DNA of 64,000 nt from Micrasema longulum (lineage: Eukaryota > Arthropoda > Insecta > Trichoptera > Brachycentridae): positions 1 to 64,000 of the forward strand of contig JAGVSM010004964.1 in assembly GCA_022494885.1 (NCBI GenBank), in the 5' to 3' direction. The first letter of the stretch is position 1; the number at the start of each line of letters is the position of its first letter. The translations under genes were made by a program, and so were the position numbers. Under the pieces are notes generated by a model. It made no database searches. It saw only the letters and a program-made list of their open reading frames with translations, and had not been told where the DNA came from. This document shows, in pieces, positions 42,901 through 51,807 of this stretch.

Positions 42901-45900
42901 CCAAAGAGAAGCTTTTGTAGACAGTAGGTAGATACCGTCGCCATATATATTATATACATTTTTTTTTTGCACCACAACAGGCCAGGAGGCCTAATTACAG
43001 TGGTGAATTACATCACAGAGCACCCAGGCTTGTGAAAAATCACATTTTTAATTTTTGTGTTCTTACCGGGAATCGAGCCCGGAACCTTCCGTGCGTAAGT
43101 CAAGCGTCTTGACCACTACACCACGGAGGCCGCCTTTGTGAGTACCCCTTTAGTAGTTCCTTCGCGTGCACTTTTTCAGAGCAATATTTTATTTTATTTT
43201 TATTTATTAAGGAAAAACAACAGTTGTTATATAAGAATACAAAAAATAAAAAATAGTACATTCATCCAGTTAAAGTTTTTCACAAATATAATGAAAGAAC
43301 ATGTTACACAGTAAAGATAAAAATAATATATTATTTATTTATTTTTTATTTTTTTATTTATTTATTTAAACGCCATTTAGGCTTTTACATGTTTTACATA
43401 CATATATACAAATAAAGACAGACATGTATTTTACAAAGAAGTAACAAACAATATATAAATGATTTTTAGAAGAAAAAGAAAAATATCAAAAATATTATCT
43501 TTACATATTAGCATAAAAGTGGAAAGAACAGAAGTGCATTTTTAAATATGAAGACAGAAATGCATTTTACACAAAGAAAGGAGCAAAAATGAAAATGAAT
43601 TAAGAAGAGAAAGAAAAATTAAAATTAAATAAAAAAAAATAAAAAATCATTACATATTAGTAGAAAATATATGGGGATACATAATAATACATACAATTAT
43701 TGCAGTTGGGAACAGGAGTACATTTTTGCGTATAGGTTGTATTAAAATAATCTTAAAATTAGAAGAAGATAGAAAAATACTTATTTAGAATACATGTCTC
43801 ATTCGCCCATACCAATATTGAATCAACTGCTCCACAAGTGTATAGCTTATGTTAGGTTTTTGTTATTTTCATTGTGTGTTTTGTAATATAAATAATATAG
43901 ATGTACATAAATACCTTGTTTTTAAAACTGTCTGAATATTTGTTAATTATCTTCGTTTTTTTTAAGTAAGTCTTCTTTGTGTATTCTCAATTGTAATTTA
44001 AAAAAAGTATATTGTTAAGTGTCCCCGGCACGGGAAACCCCAGTGAGGTCACATTATTTTTATTATTAATTATAGTTTGTAAGTAAAAAATATGAATAAA
44101 TAAATATATAAGTCAATAAACGGTAAACAATTGAAGTAAACATGGTATTATTTAGGTATTACAATTTAAATCTAGTAAATTGATACACTGCCTTTTAAAA
44201 TTCAAAAGTGTTATATTAAATATATCTACGTCATTTGCGTATTCATTTGCAAATGTATGAATTCTCCTTATTGATGAATGTGCACTGTAGTTTGTTGTAG
44301 ATACATTTACAGAGAATAGTTTATTAAATCGGGTAACCCGGCCCGGAACTCACAAGTTAATCAGTTGTGTTAATCAATTATATAAGACATGAGAAAAAAA
44401 AGAGCTAGTAAGAAGGTTAAGGGATGAGGAAATAGAGTGGAGGAGTGGAGGAGAGGAATTTTCATAATATAGTTGACCAATTCTAAATTTTGATTTTATA
44501 ATAAAATAAACATAATTAAAGGAACATAAACTTATTATACACTGACAAATGTTTCATTTTACAGTGTTTCAAAAAGTTTTTTTTTGAAGTCACAAAATTT
44601 TGGATTGAAAATATTTAAATGGGGACAAAGTAAACTAAATTTGGAACAGCTACTATAATTTTTTTTGGGCAATGAATTATAAAAAAATGAACTTATGATC
44701 TGCTTCCGGGCCCCCAACCTAAGTTCATTACGAGGAGCACATTTGGGCAACCCACAGTAATTTCGGTACCGTCAATATTTAATTACCCAATAGCTTGACA
44801 CTTTAAGGATCTGGGTTCGGAGGGGAAGATTTATCAATCTGAGTAATCTCACCATTCAATCTGTAGCCAGGCTCTTTGAAGACCTGGACTATGAGGGCAA
44901 TAACTAATTTACGGGGACCTGTCACAATAGATCTACACGGGTCGCAGTGACGCCAGGACCTTATATAAAATTGACCCCCGTTTTCCTGAATAATAAATCA
45001 AATGACGTCGAGGTGACAAGTCGATATAGCATACCGAGGTAGATAGTGAAAGTACAGAAGTTAAGTATAATGTCTCGGTATGTACTGATGAAGTGAGCAT
45101 TTATAATCGCGGCCCTGATAGGGCACAATAAGAAAAAGATAAGACTGACGTTTTCATGATGATGAAAAACAAGGAATGTCCAGGGTACATATTCTGATGG
45201 GAAATTAAAATTTATCTTAAATTTGATCAACAAAGTAAAATTAAGTTTTCTGTATGAAAAATAGAAAATGTTTACAGAGTGGCCGATGATTGTTGCGCGG
45301 TGTGATCGATAATTCTGAGATTATGATGAGCATTGGTTTGAATGTTCCTGATAATTACCTAAGACAGCGTCAGCATAGATTGTTTCATATTCCGATATAC
45401 AGGACCACCCTGCCTGTTGGAAGGGCTACCGCTATGCTGAACAACATCACTATGGATATTGATCTGTTCCATGTATCCGAAGGGGTTTTCCGGAGCAGGA
45501 TTCTCCTATTACCTTGACATGAGTCTCTTTCATGAATTTTTTTCTTTTTTATAATATGTACGAATTGAATATATGTTTGTAATGTACCTATATGTTATAT
45601 TTAAATAAATGAATTAAATTGAATTGAATGATGTATGAAGTTTTTTTTTGACATTAAAGGGAAAGGGGTTTAAAAAATTACATTTTGGTTCTCATTGAAC
45701 GCAAAAAAAAAATAAAAAAATATTCCATACTACTTTTGACCCTCAACCGAGGTTTGAAGTTTATAACTGTCTGAATATTTTGTTAATTATCTACAGTGAT
45801 AAAATAATTTTTTGTTAGTAAAGATATAACTTAATCGCATTACAAATTCGAACACGTTTTAAAACTACCGAAATACAAAAAGTTTACAATCCGCGGAACT

Positions 45901-48153
45901 GATTCCGTTGAGCGCCTGGCTAATAATATTGACGAAAACAATGGCTCATTAAAACAATGCTACCCATTTATTACAAAATAAAGTGCAACTGACGCCCTTA
46001 GATGCTTATTTAATAAAGTTTAATGCACGTTATAATATTTATTTGGACTGATTTTCTTACTTAAATACGAAATGACAGCCGGTTTAGCGCAAAAAAATAC
46101 TTTTTCGAAAACTTCAAGCTCTGGTTTTATTTCAAAACTCAAAACAAGATTATCAGCCCATCCTAATGTTCAATTACCGGTTATCGCCGAAGATAATTTG
46201 AATTTTTATACAAATATAGACACTTACGTACATAAATATCGATATAGGTTTATACCGTCTCAGTATATTATACCGATGAAGATGGCCGTTCATAATCGCG
46301 GCCCTGAACTGGTGAGATGATTTGTGTTTCAAAATTAGAATCACAAAAGAGAAATATCACGTTTTCTATTTATAACAATTTAAAATTTATAAGGGTCTAT
46401 AAAATACAGTCGAGTAAAAAATTATAGGCACAACAAATATTTTTAAAATTATAATATTGAATTCCCACGAAAACAGTTCATTGCAATGGCTACGCCCCTA
46501 ATACGTCACGATTTGTGTAAATTTTGAACTTTGTTTGTAACCGTTTAAATTTAAATAGAACATCGTCACGAATCTTGACGTCACTGAGGAACTTCAGCCC
46601 TACGGGAAATTAGATACAATAAATGTTTTCTTGCGCGCGGTAAAAATTAGAGCATTAAATTTTACGCCAAGTTTCCTGAAAATATGTATAAAAAAAAAAC
46701 GTTTTAATGAAAACGAACTACTTTGAACGACGTCACTGATACATATGAATCAACCTATGATAAGAGTTATAGATGATTTCCTGTTTGCTTGCCGTGAATC
46801 GACAGATATATTTTTTCAATTCTATCATCTGTTGACGTTTGTGAATTTGAAGAGCTGACCTTTATTGTTGCAGGTGAGATTCATCCAATTGAATTATTTC
46901 TCCGACGAATTAAATTATTATTTTTTTCATTCTGCCTATATTTGAGCATAAGCAGATGCTCAAATATGGGCAGAATGGTGAATGTTACACAGTGTGGAAA
47001 GTGGCCACTTAAACTAGCCAATGAGAGGTTATAAGCCCTGTGGATGCCTAGACTCCTATATTCCCTTCTGTAAAATGTTCTTGATCTTTGTTGTAATATG
47101 TTTATAAACTTAATAACTTTGTATTATTTTCCGGATCACTACTTTGAAAAATATTCGACTCTATAGGGCGCGTCTATGTTATATTTTCCCTAGTTCGCCC
47201 TCACCTAGAGTATTCCTCTGTTATCTGGTCTCCATATTATGATTTTCACATCAAGAATATTGAATCAGTTCAACATAAATTTTGAAGAAAGATAGACTGG
47301 AGGTTGGGCTAATCCAGAGACCAATATACGTATAATGAGCTAGAAACTAGCTTAAATATAATATATCTTCTCTTTAAGACAGTCCAAGTAAATCCGATCT
47401 TCTAGTCCTATTTAAAATTCTCATCTCGCTCTTTGATGCGCCTGATCTACTGGGCTCAATAAAGTTAAATATCCCAACTAGAAAACTCAAAAAAAAATTT
47501 TTTTTCATACCGATGACCATAAAACTAACTGTGGTTTTCATTCCCCTATGCCCAGAATTCTTAGGTCTGCCAACAAACGTACCAGTCTTGATTTCTTTGA
47601 TAACAAGTTGTCTTCTTTCAAACGATCACTGAATCAAATTAAATTATAAACACCTCTCTCCTGCTTCCACTCCCACCAAGTCTACTGTATACTATTGTGT
47701 CTTTTTACTTTCCTTTATATTCATTTTCCATGCAAAAATATGTCCTTAAAATGCCCATTGGGTGTATATAATATATATAATAAATAATAATAATAATATG
47801 TCAATGAGCACAACGCACTCGTCTTCAATCTAAGTTCCGGAACTTAACTTGCAGTCAAAAACGTGAAGCTGCGTAAAAAGGGGCTATATACAGCTTTGAA
47901 TTCACAGTAATCTGACATAAACAGTTAGTATTTTTTACTCTACTGGGCGTTTTACACGGCAATGTTCACGCGAGAATGCTCATTTTTCGGAACATAATTT
48001 CAAGATATAATTGAAAAAATATTGAATAACGTAATTAATAAATAAACTAACCTCATTATTTTGATCAAGAAACTTGAATCCTCTTCGATGTGTTTCTACA
48101 AAATTTTCACTGGATATAAATTCACTTATCTTTTGTTTTAATACAGACGACAT
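36130..48153 (-). CDS. Four-exon gene: split C2H2 finger plus SUMO-interaction-like motifs, unrecognised family
   Basis: Assembled from splice signals; coding exons 48052-48153, 41155-41236, 37492-37658 and 36130-36933 join in frame (phases 0, 1, 0) to 384 residues. Start is the ATG at 48151-48153 (MSSVLKQKISEF). Exons 2 and 3 together form one classic finger: C59-x2-C62-x12-H75-x4-H80, with Cys62 itself split by the intron. Exon 4 carries three hydrophobic-acidic motifs like SUMO-interaction motifs: IIDL-CDDD (153-160), VIDL-TDSN (268-275) and MIDIEDFD (293-300). It also has an IKKE SUMO acceptor site (301-304). The C-terminus is basic and hydrophobic (KRYLPVLRVIKE). No other domain is visible. 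Probably a nuclear adaptor; function unknown. Intron 1 (6.8 kb) and intron 2 (3.5 kb) are filled with retroelements. Confidence 0.7.
37200..37467. other. GC-richer island in intron 3, unassigned
   Basis: The sequence from TGGCTTGGAATTGTATTG to GAGGAGCGGATGTGG differs in base composition from the intron. An 87-codon minus-strand frame covers it, but I recognise no family. It is probably a transposon fragment. Confidence 0.25.
37492..37658 (-). CDS. Exon 3 of the split-finger gene
   Basis: Acceptor TTAATGTTTCAG and donor AAG|GTATGT frame 167 bases. They encode CGIPHDTKVLLMNH (second half of the finger) and NLTQKNTPKNLNIKKIEEIS. Confidence 0.7.
37790..38230 (+). pseudogene. RTE-like LINE fragment in intron 2
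   Basis: Translation gives FKYLGVYVTENGSFQKEL, STKAAWRSDIYSVKTKFRL, LLYGCESWHLTRA, then in another frame WLGHVLRMPPESL and SRRPGRP. These are the RTE-group 'YLG ... K...A..L...LYGCE.W ... GH..R.... GRP' series with frameshifts. Confidence 0.65.
38230..39204. other. Intron 2 sequence without gene; 18-bp palindrome at 38687-38704
   Basis: GGGGGATTCGAATCCCCC at 38687-38704 is a perfect palindrome resembling a tRNA T-arm with its B box, possibly from a tRNA-derived repeat. Nothing coding is seen. Confidence 0.35.
39205..39380 (+). repeat. Family A fragment in intron 2
   Basis: GGATGTCTAGGCATTTACAG, CATTGGCTGGTTTAAGTGG, CCATCTGTTGACTTTTGTG and AAAGAGCTGAAACCTTTATC landmarks in order. Confidence 0.6.
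39381..39806 (+). pseudogene. RTE-like LINE C-terminus in intron 2
   Basis: FSYGAETRTV, CRMLRVPRTVRRTN and LRILQFFRHIARCDLENLK, then GHVPGGRSRGRAAAQWIDL to the stop at 39804-39806. This is the RTE-like 'R.LR..G.I.R....L...ITG...G.R.RGR....W.D' ending, distinct from the neighbours at 34201 and 37790. Confidence 0.65.
39960..40280 (+). pseudogene. Jockey-like LINE C-terminus in intron 2
   Basis: HNHNTRYSNRDHILSEGVNT, ASRQDYYVGKKVHNFLPESW then LRKMLTSLFRDIGRRESE, to the stop near 40278. It aligns with the minus-strand LINE at 30788-31030. Confidence 0.7.
40330..40690 (-). repeat. LINE 3' UTR copy in intron 2
   Basis: AGACATGAGAAAAAAGAGCTC, GGAGTGGAGGAGAGGGATTTTC and AACTTATTACACACT on the plus strand are the inverse of the 3' UTR at 63800-64000. 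The terminal TTTATTTATTAAGGAAAAAC block at about 40390 marks the A-rich end. Confidence 0.6.
40691..40935 (-). repeat. TATG/GT simple sequence in intron 2
   Basis: Imperfect TGTATGTGTATG microsatellite (40700-40805) beside a short coding-like piece on the minus strand (GYIPRFKLDNYILIH). The long open frame is produced by the repeat. Confidence 0.4.
41155..41236 (-). CDS. Exon 2 of the split-finger gene
   Basis: 82 bases between acceptor TTTTCTTCTAG and donor GTAAGTAT. They encode DSNANTIHTLVKYSSSI and STLQVWECGV, including the first Cys of the finger. Too short to be seen as a stand-alone ORF. Confidence 0.7.
41255..41345 (-). repeat. RTE-like LINE tail (mate of 24830-24915)
   Basis: TTTTTAGGCTATGCCCGTGT on the plus strand is the inverse of ACACGGGCACAGCCTAAAG near 24840. 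The A-rich end faces 41255, 20 bases from exon 2's splice acceptor. Confidence 0.5.
41346..42301. other. Intron 1 sequence, no element recognised
   Basis: Very A-rich from 41350 to 41800, then a GC-richer part at 41850-42080 (GGGGGCGAGCGGGAAGAGG) that I cannot assign. Confidence 0.35.
42302..42760 (-). repeat. L2-like LINE tail with minisatellite, copy B
   Basis: The minus strand ends in GCGCCCTTGAGGTGATTTTC ... GGCGCTATATAAATTATCC. Upstream of it lie four units of the CATCTTGCAGCTACAGAGCG / GCATGGACGGTTGGGATTC module, starting near 42375, 42476, 42617 and 42717. Each encodes PSMRSVAAR or a variant on the minus strand. Copy A at 33905-34195 has three units, so unit number varies. Confidence 0.65.
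42960..43134 (-). repeat. SINE family 1 in intron 1
   Basis: Inverse of the 23394-23566 unit, with TTTTTTTGCACCACAACAGG at one end and CACCACGGAGGCCGCC at the other. Confidence 0.75.
43190..43790 (-). repeat. LINE 3' UTR pieces in intron 1
   Basis: 43195-43330 repeats the AAGGAAAAACAACAGTTGTT ... GTTACACAGTAAAGA block seen at 40400-40510. 43370-43740 is a tandem-like A-rich segment with GACAGACATGTATTTTACA and GACAGAAATGCATTTTACA, about 130 bp apart. Confidence 0.45.
43791..44105 (+). repeat. LINE 3' UTR copy in intron 1
   Basis: CATGTCTCATTCGCCCATAC, CAACTGCTCCACAAGTG, AACTGTCTGAATATTTGTTA and CCCCAGTGAGGTCACATTAT match 58195-58500 and, inverted, 35340-35620. Confidence 0.6.
44380..44760 (-). 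pseudogene. LINE C-terminus and 3' UTR in intron 1
   Basis: The minus strand reads FFYNSLPKKNYSSCSKFSLL then CPHLNIFNPKFCDFKKKLFE to the stop at 44559. The same C-terminus and 3' UTR occur on the plus strand at 63490-64000. Confidence 0.65.
44770..45280. other. Intron 1 sequence, no gene
   Basis: Contains ATTTATAATCGCGGCCCTGA at 45098, a phrase also present at 46290 and 56712, so part of an unnamed dispersed repeat. 44820-44990 is GC-richer. Nothing coding is seen. Confidence 0.35.
45281..45635 (+). pseudogene. Jockey-like LINE C-terminus in intron 1
   Basis: RGVIDNSEIMMSIGLNVPDN, YLRQRQHRLFHIPIYRTT, GRATAMLNNITMDIDLFHVS then a stop. It is the same family as the minus-strand copy at 60080-61010 and ends in an (AATTG)n-like tail at 45605-45630. 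Confidence 0.65.
46072..46320 (+). other. 82-codon coding-like ORF with a possible splice donor
   Basis: MTAGLAQKNTFSKTSSSG ... RLSAHPNVQLPVIAEDNL ... YRFIPSQYIIPMKMAVHN has ordinary protein composition. The sequence CTG|GTGAGAT near its end could be a donor. The phrase around CGCGGCCCTGA also occurs at 45098 and 56712, so I suspect a transposon exon. Family unknown. Confidence 0.25.
46430..46800 (+). repeat. Dispersed repeat family X in intron 1
   Basis: CCCACGAAAACAGTTCATTG, GCTACGCCCCTAATACG-TCACGA, CCGTTTAAATTTAAATAG and GCGCGGTAAAAATTAGAGC. This is the inverse of 8940-9060 plus the part shared with 15290-15380. Confidence 0.5.
46801..47110 (-). repeat. Family A copy in intron 1, partly inverted
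   Basis: 46810-46930 reads in one orientation (CATCTGTTGACGTTTGTG). 46935-47110 reads in the other (ATGCTCAAATATGGGCAGAA ... CCTAGACTCCTATATTCCC). The junction carries a hairpin of TATTTGAGCATAAGCAGATGCTCAAATA. Confidence 0.5.
47120..47800 (+). pseudogene. Jockey-like LINE RT thumb to C-terminus
   Basis: LVRPHLEYSSVIWSPYYD, IESVQHKF, a stop, later NKRTSLDFFDNKLSSFKRSL to a stop at about 47649. 'L-V-R-P-x-L-E-Y-x-S-x-V-W-x-P' is a strong LINE thumb signature. The 3' end (47650-47800) runs into an AATAAT repeat. Confidence 0.7.
48052..48153 (-). CDS. Exon 1 of the split-finger gene
   Basis: ATG at 48151-48153 opens 34 codons (MSSVLKQKISEFISSEN, then FVETHRRGFKFLDQNNE) to donor GAG|GTTAGT. The sequence above 48153 carries no in-frame upstream ATG that I could see and should hold the promoter. 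Confidence 0.65.
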
Positions 48154-48684
48154 TGTCACCGCGTTTTTGTTTTTTACTGACTGAAAAAATAACGAATTCT
48201 AAATAAACAAAAGCGTATCGAATGTTTGTATTAAGAATGATGTTTTCAAATAAATAATATTCGAAAAAGTACTTAACTCTCCTGCATTTAATTTCAAATA
48301 GGTACCTATCTGAAGTAGGTACTTTTTGAAATTTACATTAAAATTATTTTTATTCAATTATTATATTACACGAGCTGAATCCGAAAAAGACAACTGCATG
48401 TCAGACCTTTCGTTAGAATAGACGAAATTGACGTTTCGTTGTCCCGTTTTCCGCCCATCAAAACTGAACCGATATGGTTATTTTTTACACAGAGTATCAG
48501 AATAAAATTGTCTGTATCGGTACGTTTTGCGATTTTCAAAAATAGTTGTATTTGCATACCGTGCGCCCGAAGACAGCAGATAAAACTGTGTTTTATTACG
48601 GATTTGGATGGTTCTTGTTTCCATGATAAACTATTTAAAAAAAAAACAAAACAAAAGAGACACACCAATGGTAAATATCTATAG

Positions 48685-48783
48685 TGTGTAAAAAATCACT
48701 GCTGTAGTGCCATAATCCAGGGTGAAATTACTAGAATACGTTTGTATGAAGAAAACTCGGACCGCGTTTCCTCTTAAATTAAG
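48685..48783 (+). repeat. THAP-array unit 0 (upstream part only)
   Basis: AAAAATCACTGCTGTAGTGC, CCATAATCCAGGGTGAAA and ACTCGGACCGCGTTTCC parallel the upstream part of the units at 50000, 50515 and 50880. The unit is broken off by a family A insertion. Confidence 0.55.
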
Positions 48784-49273
48784 ATTAACAAATTACAACA
48801 GGGATGGAGAATACCTTAAAAAAGGAAATATGGAAGTCTAGGCAATTAATGTTACACAGTGTGTAAAGTGGCCACTTAAACCAGCCAATGACAGGTCATA
48901 AGCCCTGTAATTGCCTAGACTTCCATATTCCCTTATTTAAAGCTAGGGTTTCCTAGGACAGCGGTGCCCGTATCTTAACGGCCGTAGTGAACGGTGATGC
49001 GGTGGAAAGCCGTCGTAGTGGTGACTAGAGAGTGGTTTTATTTTTTAACGGTGTTATCAACACCATTTTTATAGAATACCACTCTCTAGTCACCGTTACG
49101 ACGGCTGTCAACCGCGTTAATGTTCACTACGGCCGTTAAAATACGGGCACCGCTGTCCTAGGAAACCCGAGCTTAAGGTATTCTCCATCCCTGTAATTTG
49201 TTAATCTTAATGAATCCCGAGGGGGTGATATCCAGTCTTTTGTCTACAAACATATGGACAAACTCAAATATTG
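48784..49273. repeat. Family A element with flanking direct repeat
   Basis: Its two halves read in opposite senses: AACAAATTACAACAGGGATGG at the left and CCATCCCTGTAATTTGTTAA at the right, ending GACAAACTCAAATATTG. TCTTAAATTAAG flanks it on both sides (48772-48783 and 49274-49285). Part of that match may belong to the element itself. Confidence 0.55.
48941..49173. mobile_element. 233-bp foldback MITE nested in family A
   Basis: Inverted arms of roughly 95 bp (AGCTAGGGTTTCCTAGGACA ... GTGACTAGAGAGTGGT) surround a 40-base AT-rich loop. Comparison with uninterrupted family A copies (CCTTATTTAAGGTATT) shows a TAA duplication, with TTAA an alternative reading. This would fit a PIF/Harbinger-type or piggyBac-type non-autonomous element. 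Confidence 0.7.
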
Positions 49274-49299
49274 TCTTAAATTAAGCATTGTTAAGTATA

Positions 49300-51230
49300 C
49301 TTACAAAACTTAAATTTAAAAAAAAAATATTTTAAAAAAGCTCTTTTTTGGGTGCGTCTTATCGTCCGCAAAATACGTTAAACACCAAAATAATTAAACA
49401 AATTATTATGCATGAATATTTTGCAATGAAAACTGATTTGTTTGGACTGACTTAAAGCGTTTTGTATATAAAGAACTTTATTGCTGTATATACAAAACTT
49501 TTTTTTTCAGTTAGTTCTAGGTTGTTCGCTAGTTAAATTATTTGACGCTCTTCTATTTCTTGTTTGTATATTGAAGTGAAAATTTGATTTAATATTTGTC
49601 TTAAAATGAAAAAGGCTTGATTGTGTCGTTAAAGCGTACAAAATCTATTCGAACTAAAGAAAAAAGACTTTTCATTGAAAATAAGGTACTTAGGTACTTG
49701 TTTATGATTGAATTCCAAAATTAAAAGCTAATATATTCAAATATTGAATTTAAGTAGGCACTAAGGTACTTGTTTATGGTCGAATTCCAAAACTAAAAAC
49801 GATTTTTATTCCCAAACGTTGGCTTGCCTGCTATAAGCTGGTTCAGCAAACGTTATTTCGTAAATAAGGACACACGTTATTTATTATTCCTTTTTTGAGC
49901 TATTTATAAATTTGTAATATTGGTAAGTTTTTTGTTCTATCTCCTCATTTGACTGGCTAAGAGGTCTCGTTGGGCTTAAATCAAATTTGTGCAAAAATCA
50001 CTGCTCTAGAGATATAATCCAGGGAGAAAATACGGGAGTACGTGCTGCGAAAAACAGTCTGACCACAATATATCTTAGCCTCTAAAAATATGACACTTAA
50101 CTCATGCTCAACGCTAATTCTTTAACCGCCAGCCAGATTTTACGATAAATTACGTGTTAATGAAGAAAAGTCAGACCGCGTTTTACCTAGAGCCTTCTAA
50201 AATTATGTTATAACTCTTGCCAAACCGAATTTAGTCATTCTTTATTCGCCAGCCGTGTTTTGACGTAATCTTGACATTCAATTCGATACCAAAGTAAATA
50301 TATAAAAAATGCCTGATTGTGTCGTGAAAACGTGCAAAAACTGTCCGTATAAAAGAAAAAGACTTTCCATTGATAAGTAAGTACTAAGATACTTGTTTAT
50401 GATTGAATTCCAATACAAAAAAATATTAATATTCCCGAACATTGGTTTGCCTGCTGGTTTAGCAATCGTTTTTTGTTTATTTTATTAGTTAAGAGACCTC
50501 GTTGTACTCAAATTAAAATCGTGCAAATATCAATATGGTGCTAGTGCCATAATTCATGGAGAAAATATGGGCATACGTGTTGATGAATAAAAGTCAAAGC
50601 ACTTTTCCCCTGAGCGTTCTAAAATTATGACACTCAACTCATTACCGTCGCGTATTTGGGCATTCGTAAACCACCAGCCAGGTTTTGACGTCACTTGACA
50701 TTGAATTTAAAACCAAAATAAATGAAAAGAAAAATGCCTGATTATGTCGTAAAAGTGTGCAAAAACTGTTCGGATAAAAGAAAAAAAAAAGTTATATACT
50801 CGTTAAAAGGGTTAGTATTAAATTTCGTTTTATCTTCTCATGCGATTGGCTAAGAGGCCTTGTTACGCTCAAATCAAAATCATGCAAAAATCGCTACTCT
50901 TGTACCAATGATCCATGGAGAAAATACAGAAATATGAGTTAATTAAGAAAATGCAGAGCGCGATTTACCACGAGCCTTCTAAAATTATGGCACTCAACCC
51001 ATGCCGAACGCGAATTTAGTATTTTTTTAATCAGCTGTGTTTCGACGTGACCTTGACATAAGTCCGTCAATAAATAAATTGATAAATAATAATAAAAGAA
51101 AAATGAATGTTTCGTGAAAACGTGTAAAAACTTTCCGGATAAAAAAAAAAAAACTTTTCGTTGATTGAATTCAAAAATATTCAAATATTGGATTTAATTA
51201 CATATGTAGGTACTTTAGTACTTGTTTGTG
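49300..51230 (+). pseudogene. Tandem array of THAP-domain start exons with upstream DNA
   Basis: Four related units. The best preserved has ATG at 50309 and reads MPDCVVKTCKNCPYKRKR then LSIDK, followed by GTAAGT. M-P-x-C-x4-C-x-N is the N-terminal zinc-binding half of a THAP domain. Unit 3 starts at 50734 (MPDYVVKVCKNCS; first Cys now Tyr). Unit 4 starts at 51103 with a deletion after ATG. Unit 1 near 49613 has ATG changed to AGG. Each unit is preceded by the same 250-300 bp (TGCAAAAATCACTGCTC, CCATGGAGAAAATA, GCCAGCCAGGTTTTGACGTC, TTGACATTGAAT). Spacing is about 425 and 369 bp for the last pairs. The rest of the domain (FHxFP, second Cys-His) is absent. Confidence 0.6.
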
Positions 51231-51299
51231 GTTGAATTCTAAAACATTAAATAATATTTTTTCAAATAAAGAACTCTTTTTGCAAATGTCAAACTCTAC

Positions 51300-51453
51300 G
51301 CTACTTACCGGCAGTGGTGCATTCTGTGTAAGAATCCGTTTTTCTAAAATGTCTCGAATGTCGGTTATTTTTTTCTAAACATTCCTAAAAATCCATTGAA
51401 AATATGTTAACATGTAGAAATTAAGAAATTGTAAGGAAAATTAATCAATTAAG
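51300..51453. other. No element recognised
   Basis: Short AT-rich spacer between the THAP array and the GATA-tailed repeat. ACTACTTACCGGCAG resembles a splice donor in reverse but has no exon to support it. Confidence 0.3.
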
Positions 51454-51804
51454 TATCCATTGAAAATAATTGATGTTTGTAAACGTTAAAATACAAACTT
51501 TCTAATTTACAAAAAAATAACATTTTCCAAATTTTTAGGAATATGCATTTCAGTCGAATGCAACCCTGGAAAATCGATGAAAACACATATATGCTTCTAA
51601 CTTTTTTTCTACTCAACATATTGAAGATGTAATTGTTCGTAAACCTTGAGTACGCGAATTTGAAAATTTTGCAAAAAACCGCACGTAAATCTTTCAAGCC
51701 ATTTTCGAGTTCTTGCGAGATACAACACGGCGATTCATATTTATATATTTGGATAGATAGATAGATAGAAGATAGAAGATAGATAGATAGATAGATAGAT
51801 AGAT
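51454..51804 (+). repeat. Retroposon 3' end with (GATA)n tail
   Basis: Sequence leading through TTCAAGCCATTTTCGAGTTC and TTGCGAGATACAACACGG into an imperfect GATA array at 51754-51804. A unique part ending in a tetranucleotide tail is typical of RTE-like LINEs or SINEs. No coding sequence. Confidence 0.5.
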
Positions 51805-51807
51805 CAA

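Noticed and set aside
51754..51804. Sex-chromosome type GATA satellite
   Set aside because: Only about 50 bp and imperfect; it fits better as the tail of a retroposon.
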